This document shows positions 36,101-49,100 of a stretch of DNA of 64,000 nt, one piece after another (position 1 is the stretch's first letter; every line of letters begins with the position of its first letter). A program made the position numbers and the translations under genes. Source of the DNA: Limnomonas spitsbergensis (taxonomy: Eukaryota; Chlorophyta; Chlorophyceae; Chlamydomonadales); assembly GCA_037349105.1 (NCBI GenBank), contig JAYJMM010000124.1, forward strand, positions 6,556,001 through 6,620,000. The letters are read 5' to 3'. The notes below the pieces were generated by a model. It had not been told where the DNA came from. It saw nothing but the letters and a program-made list of their open reading frames with translations, and made no database searches.

Positions 36101-38314
36101 TAGCGCCATATGCCAACATGTTCCGACATGATTTATTTCGTCTGACAGAAAATCTCAGAACCTTGTCTGCAATGTTTTCGTACCCCCTTCATGTCCGGGT
36201 AATCCATGATATGATCAGACACCTCCTCATCTGCCATGCACTTCAATTTTATTTGCCCGGTGCCGCAGCCACCACGTTTGACACATCACAGCCCAGGGGA
36301 GCAGGTGCAGCATGCCCTGCTGCATGAGCCATCGGCCATAGTGGTGGCTGAATTGCGGCCTGCCACAGCTGGTCTAGAACGTGGGAAAGAAAATAACAAT
36401 CCCTTCACCTGTATAGAAGAGGGCAAGATGTTGCATTTGCTATCGAGGAGGGTCCCATCCATGTCCAGCGCCACCAGCCGCACATCGCTGCTCCTCCGAG
36501 GCCGCCCCGCTTTCACAGCTGCCGGGGTGGGGGCGGTGACGGCCGCCTTCTCGCGCAGCTTCTCTTGAGACGCAAACGCAGCCCGGCGCACCACGTTGCT
36601 CCTGCCTCCTCCCGACGCTCCGTCCGAGGCCATTGAGGCCTGCCAGATGGAGCCCAGGCCGGGCATGCCTCCGGCTGCATCCGCTCGACCGCCCTTCCCC
36701 TGCTGCGCCCTCTGCCCTGCTGCCACAGGCACCTGCTCTGGCTCCTCCACCTCATCCTGAGCCGTGATCAAGCCGGCACCCTCCCAGCCCATGGCCTGCA
36801 TCATGCGCTGCTCCTGCTCCTGCATCTCGATGTGCTGCTGCGGACCCCGCTCGTGATCAAAGCCGCAGAGGTGCAGCACGCCATGGACCAACAACACACG
36901 TATTTCATCCAAAAGAGTGTACCTGCACAAAGAGATGGGGAGGGTTGGGACATTGGCTGTGGATGCAGTGTGTTGATCGTGATGAGGACTGATTCGAGGG
37001 AGAGCACAAGTCAAGAAGTCGGGTTGTAGTTAGGCCAGGTTGCACGCACGCATGCACAGCTACCTTTGGCTCTCGTTTTCTCACCTTCGTTCTCTTGCTT
37101 GCCGGCTGGCCGTGTCCATGGAAATGATCACGTCACCCAGAAGCTTCATGGGTAGGTGCACCTGAGGAGTGTGTGATGAGGAGCAGTTGATGGAGGGGGG
37201 GCATTCGATCCTCATGGATTGCTGTGCTGCAACCTGACCTGGACACATACCCACACAGGACGTGACAATGGTGGCACAAGGAGCCGTGTTTCCACTAGGT
37301 GCGCTTCATGCCAGACATTAATGTGTAATGCACATAAATACTGTCAAATTATCACAGGCCTAAACAGTCATGCTGCAGAGTTTGGGGGTATCGGCCTGCC
37401 ATGGGGGCTTAAGACTCTTTTGGTCCCAGGTAAGGCGAGCATGTCGCCCTTAACAATGATCCCACCTTATAATCCATCTCATCCTGCATTTCGAATGAGA
37501 GCACGTCCGTGGGCGCGTCCTTGTTACGGTGCTGCAGGTTGAGCGCCCGGATGTGCATGTCGCCACACAGCACCACCGACAGGCTGGCCATGCGCGGCAG
37601 CTTGTAGCTGGGCTCGGCCTCCGCCTTGTTGAGCAGGGCCTGCCTCATCACACAGCCGGCCTCTTCTCGGACCTGCTCAGAGAGCGCATCCAGCTCGTCC
37701 CTGTCGCTCATGCAAGCAGCTTGGGTGAGGAGGCGGCCTGGCCCATTCTTAGCACTGGTGTTTCTGACCTCACATGATGATGCAAAGCAGGTAAATGGCA
37801 AAACAAAGTTAGATGGCACAGCACCTGCTGGGGCCAGTGATGATTTGCCCCCCAGGCAAGGCACATCTCCTTTCCCCTACAGCATCTCCCTTCCCTTCCA
37901 GGCATCATGAATGCCCCTGTTGTTGCGTCCAGCCCTGCCAGGATGAATCCCTGCACACCTGGGTAAGCCGTTGTACCCCTCAATCATCACATCCACCTCA
38001 GGCATGACGTCCGTTGGCGTCTGCACGGTTGAGCTGGACGTCCTGCCAAATTTAAGCTTCAGGGTCCTCCCTGGATGGTCGTACACAAAGCGGACCCCAT
38101 CCTTGCTGCTTGAGGTGTTTGCAGCAACGTTCCTGAGCTGCTGTGACCCCATGTGATGCTGCTTCAAACACAGAGGATGCTGCAGGTTGCTTGCATGCTG
38201 CTCTAGATGAAAGCCTGCTAGAGGAGTGCTGGATGACCCAGCCCCCAAAGCTCGCATTGTGCACAGCATTGTGCGGAATCCACTCTCAAATAAAGACGCT
38301 GTCCATCTCCTCAT
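33124..38314 (-). CDS. YBEY: YbeY endoribonuclease fused to Cof-type HAD phosphatase, probably plastid
   Basis: Exons (minus): 38314-37959, 37700-37466, 37161-37085, 36922-36409, 35853-35754, 35518-35392, 35113-34993, 34473-34330, 33902-33843, 33512-33390, 33204-33124. All phases agree; 645 aa. Residues 1-~115 are a transit-peptide-like, Arg/Ser-rich leader plus linker. The YbeY domain (~120-275) has LSVVLCGDMHIRALNLQHR, DAPTDVLSFEM and the zinc motif HGVLHLCGFDH. YbeY processes rRNA 3' ends. A Gly/Ala-rich linker (~290-370) leads to a HAD domain with LVALDMDGTLLDS (nucleophile), ILATGKARP and MACGDGGNDFEM (motif IV), all intact. The same two-domain fusion is known in plants (Arabidopsis At2g25870), where the YbeY protein is chloroplastic. 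The substrate of the HAD half is unknown. The gene is divergent from uL30m. Confidence 0.94.
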
Positions 38315-38624
38315 GAAAGAAAGAAAGAAAACGCCTGAGCGTGGCTTGAGGAATACGGGATTTTAAACGCCGTACACCGGGAGACAAGAAACCTGGTGGT
38401 TAAGGAGGGTCGTCAAGGGGTATCGGACAATAATGGGCAGGGGAGTTTTCCAGATGGCGACGCTGACGAAGGATGTTGATATGACAGCGTATGGTATGCT
38501 TGGTGAATGTTAGGGGTAGGCCAACGACAAATCACTAAAATGTCAGCGTTTCCACACTTTGTCAGCCCATACTTTGCTTCACGGAATTGTCATCAGCTAT
38601 TCCCGCTGATGATGGTCTAAAATT
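38315..38624. promoter_or_regulatory. 310-bp divergent promoter, YbeY (-) / uL30m (+)
   Basis: The start codons of two organelle-translation genes lie 310 bp apart on opposite strands. The segment includes a partial family A element (about 38318-38355: GAAAGAAAGAAAGAAAACGC then GAGCGTGGCTTG) immediately next to the YbeY start. No TATA box is apparent. Confidence 0.55.
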
Positions 38625-39374
38625 ATGTCGCAAACTGAGGTCGTACGAAGCCTGTTTGTCACCCTTCGGAGGAGTACAAGTGGGAAAAACTGGTTTCATC
38701 GCCGCATTATAGAGGCTCTTGGGTTGAGTAAACCACACGAATGTGTCGAGAAGCCGAATAACGCTTCGATCAGGGGCATGCTGTTGAAGGTGCGTCAACG
38801 ATACTGCTGAACTGCTTTTACTCCCAGCACTGTGATTGTAAGCACTCTAACCGTATTGTGCAGGTTCCCCATCTGATAATCGTCGAAACAGACAGGATGA
38901 AGGTGCGCTAAGCCTATCAGCATGCATGCGGATGCTGCGTCTCGGTCCCAGGGCTTTGCCAAATGGCACATGGGGAGGCCCATGTCGATTTGTTTGTAAC
39001 GTCGACTGCTCATGCTCCCCCCGCAGTATTTGCAAAAAATGCGAGATTACTACCAGGATCTTTGTCGCCCCCCAATCTCAATTCAACATGGCCCGCCCAA
39101 GGCTAAGGGCAGCTCAGCCGCCCTGCCAAGATTGACGGAGCACGTCAAGAGCCTGCATGCAGAACACCTGGAGGCAGCCAACCAGTCTAGTCACGCGGAC
39201 AACTGGAAGCTGAAACGACAGAACAAACACCAGAAAGAGTACGCAGTGAAAGAGCGGACCATAGCTCTGTCTGAGGAAGGGCCATACGGCGAGACGATCA
39301 AGAAAATCAATGCCCGGGATATAGCTAGGAAGCATGCCTTGCTTCAGAGTAAGGCGGAATCAGCAGACACATGA
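38625..39374 (+). CDS. uL30m: Mitochondrial ribosomal protein uL30m
   Basis: Three exons: 38625-38789, 38864-38902 (39 bp, in frame) and 39027-39374, giving 183 aa. The N-terminal ~68 residues are the uL30 core: SLFVTLRRSTSGKNWFHRRI, EALGLSKPHECVEKP and ASIRGMLLKVPHLIIVETD, matching the family pattern of a short beta strand, two helices and the IRGM-kV-HLv segment. Plastid ribosomes lack uL30, so a mitochondrial large-subunit role follows. The remaining ~115 residues are a basic, Lys/Gln/His-rich extension as often seen in mitoribosomal proteins. No classical presequence is visible, so targeting may use internal signals. It is divergent from YbeY and convergent with the Cu-ATPase. Confidence 0.85.
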
Positions 39375-40175
39375 CCATTTTGATAGTTTAGAATGGTGCA
39401 TACCCGCTGGGCCCTGCTAAACGCTCGGCCTCGTGGGACTGGTAGGGAAGGACATAAGCTCAATTCCAGCTACCATGCACGGCATGGTTCAGCCATGCCA
39501 CCTTCCTATCTGAGGGGGCCAGTACAATGTGGGTAGTAGGAATGAGGACTTGAGCTGCAAAGTAATATGTCCAGACTGACACGCCGAGGGGACATGCCTA
39601 GGTGTTATTATTGATACCAGTAGTCTGCTGAAGGCGCCCGTACATTTCTTATGTGAACCCGGTTTTGGGTCTGTATCAGAGAGACCTGGATACACAATTT
39701 TTATTTTCCACTAAGGAGACGCCAGGCATCTGTGCCATTAGGGTTAGGGGGCAGGAAACATCGACCAACCACTTTTAGGGCGGTAGCAGCAGGGCAGCAT
39801 CTATGAAACCTGGTTTGCAGGTGAGCCCACATATGTCAATGGACAGGTCATGATGTAACAAAAGCCTTCATTTTTACAACAACACATATTTCAACGTTTG
39901 TCCATCAACAGTAAATCCCTTTCACATCTAGGTCTGTATCTTGAAGAATCCAAGAAGAAGAAAAAATAACGACAATCAGCTAAACTGTTGACAGCACGTG
40001 GTCACCAGTTGGAACAGCCACTGAATTACGTAATATATACGGTAGACAGAACATGTGGCACATGCACAGTCAAAAGTGTCGCATGCACAGTCAAAAAAAG
40101 AATGCAAACACTTCAGGTATCATGAACAAAAACATGAACCCCTAAAAACTAAGCAGCATAACTCCGAAGATAACT
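39375..40175. other. Convergent intergenic region, uL30m / Cu-ATPase
   Basis: 801 bp containing both 3' UTRs. TGTAA, the usual green-algal poly(A) signal, occurs on the minus strand at 39874-39878 (about 300 bp after the Cu-ATPase stop) and on the plus strand near 39853. A short direct repeat (GCATGCACAGTCAAAA type) is present twice at about 40061-40097. Nothing else is recognised. Confidence 0.45.
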
Positions 40176-43100
40176 TCACTTGGCTGGTTTGAGCAGCAAC
40201 TTTGGCTTTTTGTACATCTTGAGGAGCAGCGACGACGTGACCACTGAGACGCTGCTTAGTGCCATGGACAGTGCGGCTACCCAGGGAGGCAACAGCTGGC
40301 CTGTGATAGGGTACAGGACACCAGCAGCCAACGGGATGGCAACCTGGCAGATTTGGGGACAGGGGGGGTGGAACAATCACTGTCCATGGGCATCATGACA
40401 GTGGAAAACTCTAAATCTCAGCTGAGAACTTGCAAATGGACGGAACACAAGCTGCAAAACCAGGCAGACCTAAATTCTTTCTTAGCAAGCATGCAAGCAG
40501 TCTCAATTTCATGTTCATGCACAGTTACGTGCTAGCAGCTCGAAAACCATTCCCTCAACTCCCCTGAGCATGATAGGCCTCAAGCTAGTGTGAAGCATAG
40601 CAGTTACAAAACGCCTCCCCCTCCCCCCCCTGATGCCCTACTCACCACATTGTATGAGTACGCGTAAAAGAAGTTTGCAACGATGCGTCGGTAGCAGGCG
40701 CGCGACAGATCAAATGCGACCACCACGTCCTCGAGGTTGCTGCGCATCAGCACAATGCTCGCGGCGTCCACAGCCACATCCGTGCCTGACAGAGGCAGGG
40801 GCAGCAGGGCCAGTGGGGGCATGCACGCCTTGGCGGAACGTCGCGTCAGGGGTAAAACCTCGTTAGGGACAGGAAACAGCCACACCCAGTCCCCAGGACT
40901 AGGCTCCTGAAGAGACTCGGCAGTCGGCATTAACCCACCTCCATGAACAATATCCGAGTTTCCAGCTGCTCTCCACCTGCGGACTCCAGTTGGTGGCACA
41001 GTGGGGCAAAGGGGCCTGTCTCCACACCATTGGCCGTGTCTCTCACCCTCCCATGGCACACTCACCTGCCCCGATCGCAATGCCCACGTCGGCCTCCGTC
41101 AGCGCCGGGCTATCATTAATACCGTCTCCAACCATGGCCACGACTCGCGACCCGGAGCCCTGGACATGCTCTTCGGGATAAGCAGCTTCCAAGTCACGTT
41201 CCGGCAGCAGCGGGCGAGCCAAGCCATCCTTCCCTGATCCCCTGCGTGCCGCAGCTCCTCTTTGAGCGGCAGGGTTGCCCCCGCGGCGCAGCTCCCTGAT
41301 TTTCTCGCTCTTGCTGGCCGGCGTGGCCTGGGCTACTACCCTCTCTGGTGGGATACCCACCTCCTGGGCGAGCGCATACGCCACACGCCTGGGGGGCACA
41401 CAAGGTTGCATGGGAAAGGAAGCAGCGCGTTGGGCGCTCAACCGGGGAAGGGGGTGGGAAGTGGGAGACAGCCTGCATCACATGATCTTAACAGCACATA
41501 GATCCACCCCAGGTTCATTCCCAGATCCTGAAGATCACGGGCCACATGAAGAGAAAGCCCCTACCCCCCCCCCGGGTTAGTTAAGTGTTCAGTATTTTGG
41601 GTCCAGTTCAGTGTTTTGGGTCCAGTTCAGTGTTTTGGGTTCCGTTCAGTGTTTTGGGTTCCGTTCAGTGTTTTGGGTTCCGTTCAGTGTTTTGGGTTCC
41701 GTTCAGTGTTTTGGGTTCCGTTCAGTGTTTTGGGTTCCGTTCAGTGTTTTGGGTTCAGTTCAGTGTTTTGGGTTTCGTTCAGGGTTGAGAGGTTCAGCGG
41801 TTCCGTTCTGTTCCCCCTCCTGCTGCCTCTCACCTGCTGTCCCCTGTCACCATCCACACCTCCTTGCCCATGGAGGTCAGGCGGTCTACCACCAGGCGCG
41901 CCTCAGGCTTGACAGTATCCGCAATACCAACCACCGCCACCGCCATCTTGTCCACCGCCGCCACCACCGTGGTGCAGCCCTGATTCTCCAAAGTCTCCAC
42001 ACTGGACTGCAATGCCTCGCTGACCGGGACGCCGCTGTCCGCCATCCACTGCAGGGGCATACACATGCACGCATTCAAACAGGCACAGACGGGAGTAAAC
42101 GTTGTGGCACAGCACGGCGGCTGAGGCCAACAGAAAGCAAACGTGCTGTTGGGCGCGACGGTGATGTCAGCCCACATGACACCACTGATCAAAACATGAA
42201 ACCGGAGAACAGTTCAGGGAGCGCGGAATAGAAAGCGGGACAGCTGCTTCCAATCTAAACATTCGTAAGCAAGCAAGCTACGCCCTACTGGGGCGTGAAG
42301 GATATGAAAACAACGCAGCTTGGGGCCGTAGCCGCATCCGCGCCGTAACCATACCATGTTGGTATGACTGTTGTTGGCAAGCGCCCTGTGCCCTGTGCAC
42401 ACTCCACGGATAAGAGATGCTTGGAAACCTGACCAGGAAACCGCACAGGCTCGCCATGAAACCCTGTAACACTAGCTTCCTATCCGCTTCCTCACCTCCT
42501 TGCCAATCCCGTGACAAGACCCAGTTCCAATACAACTAACGCTCTTTGCCCAGGCACGAAGATCTCGGACAGGCCAGTCACACAAATGACGAGCCCCACA
42601 CAGCTGCTCATGTACCCCATGGGCAATCTCTTCTCCATAGCCGCTAATTTCATTGCTCTACACCCACTCACCTGCAGGTTTCCAACCACCACTTCCCTGG
42701 CATTCAATCCCGCAGGGGCACCCCGGCTGCCAGCCACCACCCCTTTCGCCTCGGTCCACGTGCATCGCAGCCCCCTGCCCGGCACCGCCTCCAGCTCCTC
42801 TACATGGCCCAGAAGATGGCTTGGTGCAGGCAGCGCAGCCGCCACCGCCACTTCCTCACCCACTGCCTCCTCTCTCAGCCCCGCAGCCTGGCCTGCTGGC
42901 TGCTGGCTGTTGAGGTGCTCTGCGGCGTACTGCACCACTGCCTTGGCCAGCGGATGCTCACTGCCGGCCTCCACGGCTGCCAGCAGCGCAAGGGTCCGCG
43001 CCTCATCCCAGACATTTGAGCTGGCTGCGCTGGGGAGGACTGCGGGCTCTGCCTTCGTTGCAGCCCCCTTGCCCTTCTTCTTCTTCCCTGCCTTTCCGGA

Positions 43101-46100
43101 GCTCATGGCGGCAGGGGCCGGCGCGTCGCCCTCTGCAACATCGCCCTTGGCTGCTGGCGGCATATCCTGGCGTAAGAGGATCACTTCACGCACTGTGCAG
43201 CGGCCCTGCGTCAGGGTGCCTGTCTTGTCGAACACTACGACCTGGGTCTTGTGAGCAAGCTCAAGCGGAGCGCCGCCTGCAAAGAGTGTGACGTACACAT
43301 ACCAGTCATGGCAGGAGTAGGGCTGCACTCGGGGGGGCAGGCGGGCAGATGCCATCGGCAGTCACACATGGCAGGCGCTGGGCTGTCCCTCATATGAGTC
43401 ATATGACGGATATCAGAGCTGCCCGATGTATATCATTCAGAGCTGCCCGACGTAAATCATTCAGAGGTTTTAAGCCAGAGCATTGCTCTCACCACATCAG
43501 GCAGTGGAGAGAGATCACAAGCCCAAGCTGCAGTCTCAGAAGAGCCAGACACTTAGGGGGCTGACAGCCTCATTCAGGCACGGCTGCGCAGAAGGGGAGA
43601 CAGGGCTGCAGAACAGGTTGTGTTTTCATGTGCTTGACTGCCTGAAACCCTGTATCCTGTGTACAGTACAATAATGAAGCAGTGCTCTTCCTCTCACCTT
43701 TAATAAGGATGCCGAGGCGGGCTGCCACTCCAGTGGCCACCATGACAGCTGTCGGCGTTGCCAGCCCTAGCGCGCAGGGGCAGGCGATGACCAGCACCTC
43801 AATCGCGTTCATGAGGCCCAGCAGGAAGGGGGACGAGTCCTTGGGAATGGCGCCGCGAGGGGCTAGCACCTGGGCGGGTGCAGGGGCAGGTGCAGGCTTG
43901 GAGAGGGGTAACGCCATTGGGGGCCAGGCATGTAAAAGCTCTCAGTGGGTGCGGGCAGGGGGGGAGGTAGAGAGGGAGCAGGGGAATGCCACTAGGGCCA
44001 TGGCTCACATCACATCTGAGGCATAGATCCCGGAGGGGTCTGTATAGGCGGGTGCCTAGTCATGAGGCAGCCTAGACGAGGTTTGGGATGATCCCCAGAT
44101 CAAGATCCCCATTCCCCAGTCTGAAGGAGTGGGGGGCATCCCCAATCTAGATGAAAAGTACGTTGTCCCCAAGGTCGCTGCTCAGGCAGGCAGGTCAGAC
44201 TCTGGCCTGGCTAAGAGCCTTTCCATCTGCTCCCCCTAGGAAGCCGTGCCCACATCAAGGAAGAAGGAGGTGGATCAGGATCACCTCCATTAGTGGGGTC
44301 AGTTGGTCACCCGGACAACTGGCAGAGACACAGGAGTACAGGACTGGGGAGGGCTCATGCGCAAAAGTCCCTCAGCAGTTGGGGCCTTGATACTGCCTCA
44401 CACCTGGTAGCCAATAGTCACCCAGACGGCAAACACGACGGCCGCCAGGCCCACGACCACTGGCACGAAGTAGGCGGCGATGGTGTCCGCCATGGCCTGG
44501 ATGGGGGCCTTGTTGGCCTGTGATACACAGGGCAAGAGGGGAGGCCCAGGAGAGGACGGCAGTGTCAGGTTGAACCGTTTTGTATTCACATGCCACCTCA
44601 GCAAGCATACAAGCAAGGATGCCCCACCTTGCTCTGGACGGATCACTTGATGAGGGATGGGTTGAAGAAATGTATGCCTGGCAGATTTGTTCCCCTATAG
44701 TGTCCATGTTGGAGCAAGATACTCACCTGGGCAAACTATCGCCAACATCAGCACCCGACCAGGCCCACCACTTCCACACTTCACACTGCTTGGGGCCATC
44801 CACTGGATCTGTCCCTTATCCCACCCCAATTGCCTAGGAGCCTGCAACACCTAGGAGCCTGCAACACCTTGGAGCCTGCAACACCTAGGAGCCTGCAACA
44901 CCTTGGAGCCTGCAACACCTTGGAGCCTGTACTATCTAGGCTGGCGCGTCCCTACCTGAGACTCCGTAACCAGCCGGGTGATGGATGCCAGTGTCGTGTC
45001 TGACCCAACACGTGTGGCCCTCACATGGATGAGTCCCTCCTTGTTGACGGTGCCACAGAGCACCTCGCTGCCCACACCCTTGGCGACAGGCATAGCCTCG
45101 CCTGCAGGGTGGGGGTGGCAGTGGGAGGGTTCGTCACTTGAGAGGCGGAAAGAATCCCGACAAAAGAAGAAGGTCCGTTTAACAAGGCAAACATATTGTA
45201 GAAGCACGCATAGAAAGGCGGAAAGGGACGTTGGCAAGGCCAGGCACCCGACGAGTCTCCTAGGTCCAGGCAGACCCCAAGATACGCTCAGCACACGTGG
45301 AGCAGGAGGTGAGGAGGGAGGGGCGCGATGATTTAAATTTCCTCCAAGGGCAAGATCAGCCCGTGCCTGATCTTCCATGCCCCCCTTGTCAGCAGTGTTC
45401 CTGTTTCGTGGCTCAGCTACAAACCAGCTTCAGTTCACCACCTCCTGGCCACCAGCTGCACGCCTAATGTGTGGCCAGCAATGCTGCTTGGGCCTGTCGG
45501 TGTAAACCAGACAATCAGTTGGGCTCCACTCAGGGCCCGTGGCAGCCCCGAGGCAACGCACGGAACATGGAATTCTAGAGAAAATGAAACATTGCCCAGC
45601 AGGCAGGCAAGCAGGCAGGCACTGGGCTGGCGTCACAGATCCATGCCCAGGGATCAGAGATGTGAAATAACGGATGTCAGAATGTAGCATTGAGTGTTTC
45701 AAGTTCCGTGCAAGTCCCCGTTCAGGTTCCCAGTCCCCACGTGCCTGTGATCATGGCCTCATCCACCGCGGATCGCCCCAGCACCACCACGCCGTCTGAG
45801 GGCATGGCGGCGCCGGGGAGCACCTTGAGCACATCGCCCACATGGATCAGCTCCGTCGCGATCTCCTCTTCGCTGTCCACCAGGCCTGATCCAGAGAGGG
45901 GGGGAGCAGCTTCATTTGTTGCAAGGCTTCAGAAACAGGGAGAGGCAGGGTGATGAATGGGCAGGAGGCAGGTCGATGCGCAAGAGCCGAACTAACAGAG
46001 GACGGCTGTCCAACGAAAGAGGGCTGAGGGCAGAGCAATGGGGCCCTCAAATGGTCACGTAGATGACCCATGTGCACCCGCGTGCACCATTGCCGGCTTG

Positions 46101-49100
46101 AGGCACACCCATTGCCCTGGTAGGGGCTGGTGTGCCCCACTGTGTGCCGAGAAAAATACATTGCTGGGTGCCCTGCTGCTCATGGCGTCACTGAATTTGT
46201 GTGGCCGAGGGACAGTACTTTGCCTTCCTGATAGCCCCCCTCATGGACCGCAAAGTACCGCTGTCATTTGTACTGATGACAATGTGCATCATAATCTATA
46301 CTGCAGAGGCCGTACATCATCATCCTTTGTACTGCTGACAGAGTACATCATCATGGCGCATTGCCGAAGGTCTGCAACCTTGCCTCACCGCTCTTCGGGT
46401 TGATGTGCAGCAGCATTGCTGTCTTTGCCGCCAGCCCCATGAGGGACGATACCACGTCCGTTGTCCGGCTCTTGGCCCCAGCCTCCATATACTTGCCTAC
46501 GAGGCAGTGGGGGGGACAAGCAGGGGGCAGAGCTCGCTTATAGCTCACTCTAACGGTCCACCACAATCTGCAGGCATCGCCCTGTACAAAGATTAGGCGA
46601 GGAGTTGCCCTCAAAGGAACCTTCTAAGTGAGGGGCAAGACAATTGAGGAGACTCCGTCTTTACATCTCCCGCCTTACCCACCATAACTCCTTGCTAGTC
46701 CCTAAAGAAAAGGTCCCGCCTCCCCCCCTGTGGTCCTCCCCTTGCTCCTTGCCAGCGCTCGTCAGGCACTCACCGGCGCAAACGAAGGTTATGATCAGCA
46801 TGCTGCTGTCAAAGTAGACATGGCCCTCGTAGCTTGCATCGCACGCAGCCAGCACCTATCAGGACAAGCAGCATCAAGAGGGGGAACAGCTCATGGCTCA
46901 AAGGCTCGTGACACAAAGAAACAAAAACAGAAAATGCAGCGAATAGCCTTCCATATAGATTGTCACATCACCACAGGTAAATCCGCCAAATTAACAAATA
47001 TAACAAATTGCAGCCATGCCGATACATTGCCTGGAAGTAGGGCCTGACACACCTGATTCACCCCAAGCATATTATTTCCCTCCTGATTGGCCCCCCCTCA
47101 TCAGGCCGCACCATAGAAATGCAGGAGTAGAGATAGGCTGCTGACGTGCCCAGCACAATCAGTACTGACATGTTGGCGCTTCCATGCCTCAGGCCGCTCC
47201 ATGCTGACCGGTAGAAGGTCCAGCCGATGTGGAGCTGAACGATGGTTGCCAGCACCAGGGCCGCCAGCCAGTGCCAGGGCAGTGCGTTCAGGAGCAGAGT
47301 GTGGCTGCCCACCCAGCTGCACAAGACAAAAGTGCCACCGGCTGAGCAGTTGGAGAGGGCACACTTTGCTCCAGGGCTTGAACGCAAACACGCTTCAGAA
47401 AACACCAAAGTTAAACCACCCGGTTAGGGCCATGTGCAAGGACACAATATCGCTGCTTGCACATCGTGCCCAGAGCTATAGAGATCAATCCTCTGAGAGG
47501 GAAGCACGCAAGTTGGTGCATGCAGCTTCTGAAACCCTTGGCGTCATGCTGCAAACAGACTCCCGTACCCTGATCCTTCCCTGATTCGAACGTCAGATCG
47601 GCGTGTGCCCTTGACCCAGCTCCAGCTGCCTGCCAGGATTCAAATCTCCACTCCCCCCAGGCTCACCTGTCCAGATCCGGCATCATCATTAGAGTCATAT
47701 ACAGCGCTGCCACAGGTGCAGTGAGGAGCGCAGAAACCAGCGTGCGGCGGCCCCAGGTCCTCGCCTCGGAGCGATGCAGAGCTCCACCCCCATCGGAGGA
47801 CTGAGGGAGGCACGGGGACAACAGGGTGGAGGCGAGGGGGGCAGATTATCACCATCAATATACTTGGGGCCAGAATCCATGAGGTTGAGAGGAGAGCCAG
47901 ATAATCATCGTCATGAATAAATCAAGGAAAATACGCCCCGCAAGGGCGTGAGGTTGAAGGAAACAGTGCGGCATGGGCCATCATCATCAATATAGTTGGA
48001 CCAGGAGCCTTGATGTTGAGGGGATCCCTGGAGCATGGAGGCAAGACCTGAAGCCTTGGGAGGGGGGGAGGGTATTAAAGGGACCATGGGCCACGTCATC
48101 GCGTGCCAAGGAACAGCATAAGAGCACACCATGAATGCCTGCATGGTGCAGGCCACTCAACGTTCTCATGCCATGCCCAAGAACCTCCAAGTCTGCCACA
48201 TGACAGAGAGGCAAGCAACCATTGTCATCTGCGTTAAAGGCCTACCTGGTCTTTCCAAACGCTGCAGTCATAGCCCAGATCCTCCACTGCCTTGATGACG
48301 TCCCTAGGGCCCAGCATCTGGTGGAAAGAGGACAGGGGGCAGGCATGCATTAAGGGGCAGGGGCAGATGTGCAGTGAGGGGACAGGGGGCAGACATGCAG
48401 ACATGCAGTGAGCAGCAGTGGTCACATGCGCAGTGCCGGGTCGCATTAGCTTTGGCGCGGCCATCATCAGAGGCTTGCAGACAAATCCAAGCCTGGATCT
48501 GAAGGCCATTCCCAGCTGATCACCCAATTTGCCATGCATACGTCAAAACACAGATCAGAGCTAATCAAGACAGCCCCCAGCCACCACTCACGCAGGCAGG
48601 ATGCCACACGCAGACCTCATGAGTCATCACACAGGTCCACTGGGGACCCGCAACCAGCACCCAGCAACCTAGACCCCTGCACTTGGCACCGTCAGCATGC
48701 TTACCCTGGGGTCCTGCGCCACCCGGGCTTGACTAGACATGAGGTTGGCCAGTGCAGAGCTCACGCTCGACAAGATACACCCGATAGCCTAAGAACCAGC
48801 AACCCTGCTGTGTACATATTTACCTTGGGGTCGTGTTCCACCCTGGCCTGACCCGACATGAGGTTGACCGATACAGAGGTCACGCCTGGCATGCTGCGCA
48901 GACGGCCTTCCACGGAGCCCACGCACGATGCACACGTCATGCCCCTGACGGCAATGAGCGTGATGCCCAGCTCGGCAACCTGGACACAACAAGAGGGTGC
49001 GTTACTGCATGCGGCCCTCCATGGTGGACAGGTGGACAGCCATGCAGGGCATGGGAAGCGCTTAATTACACTGCATGCTGCTAAAGAATCTGCAAACATG

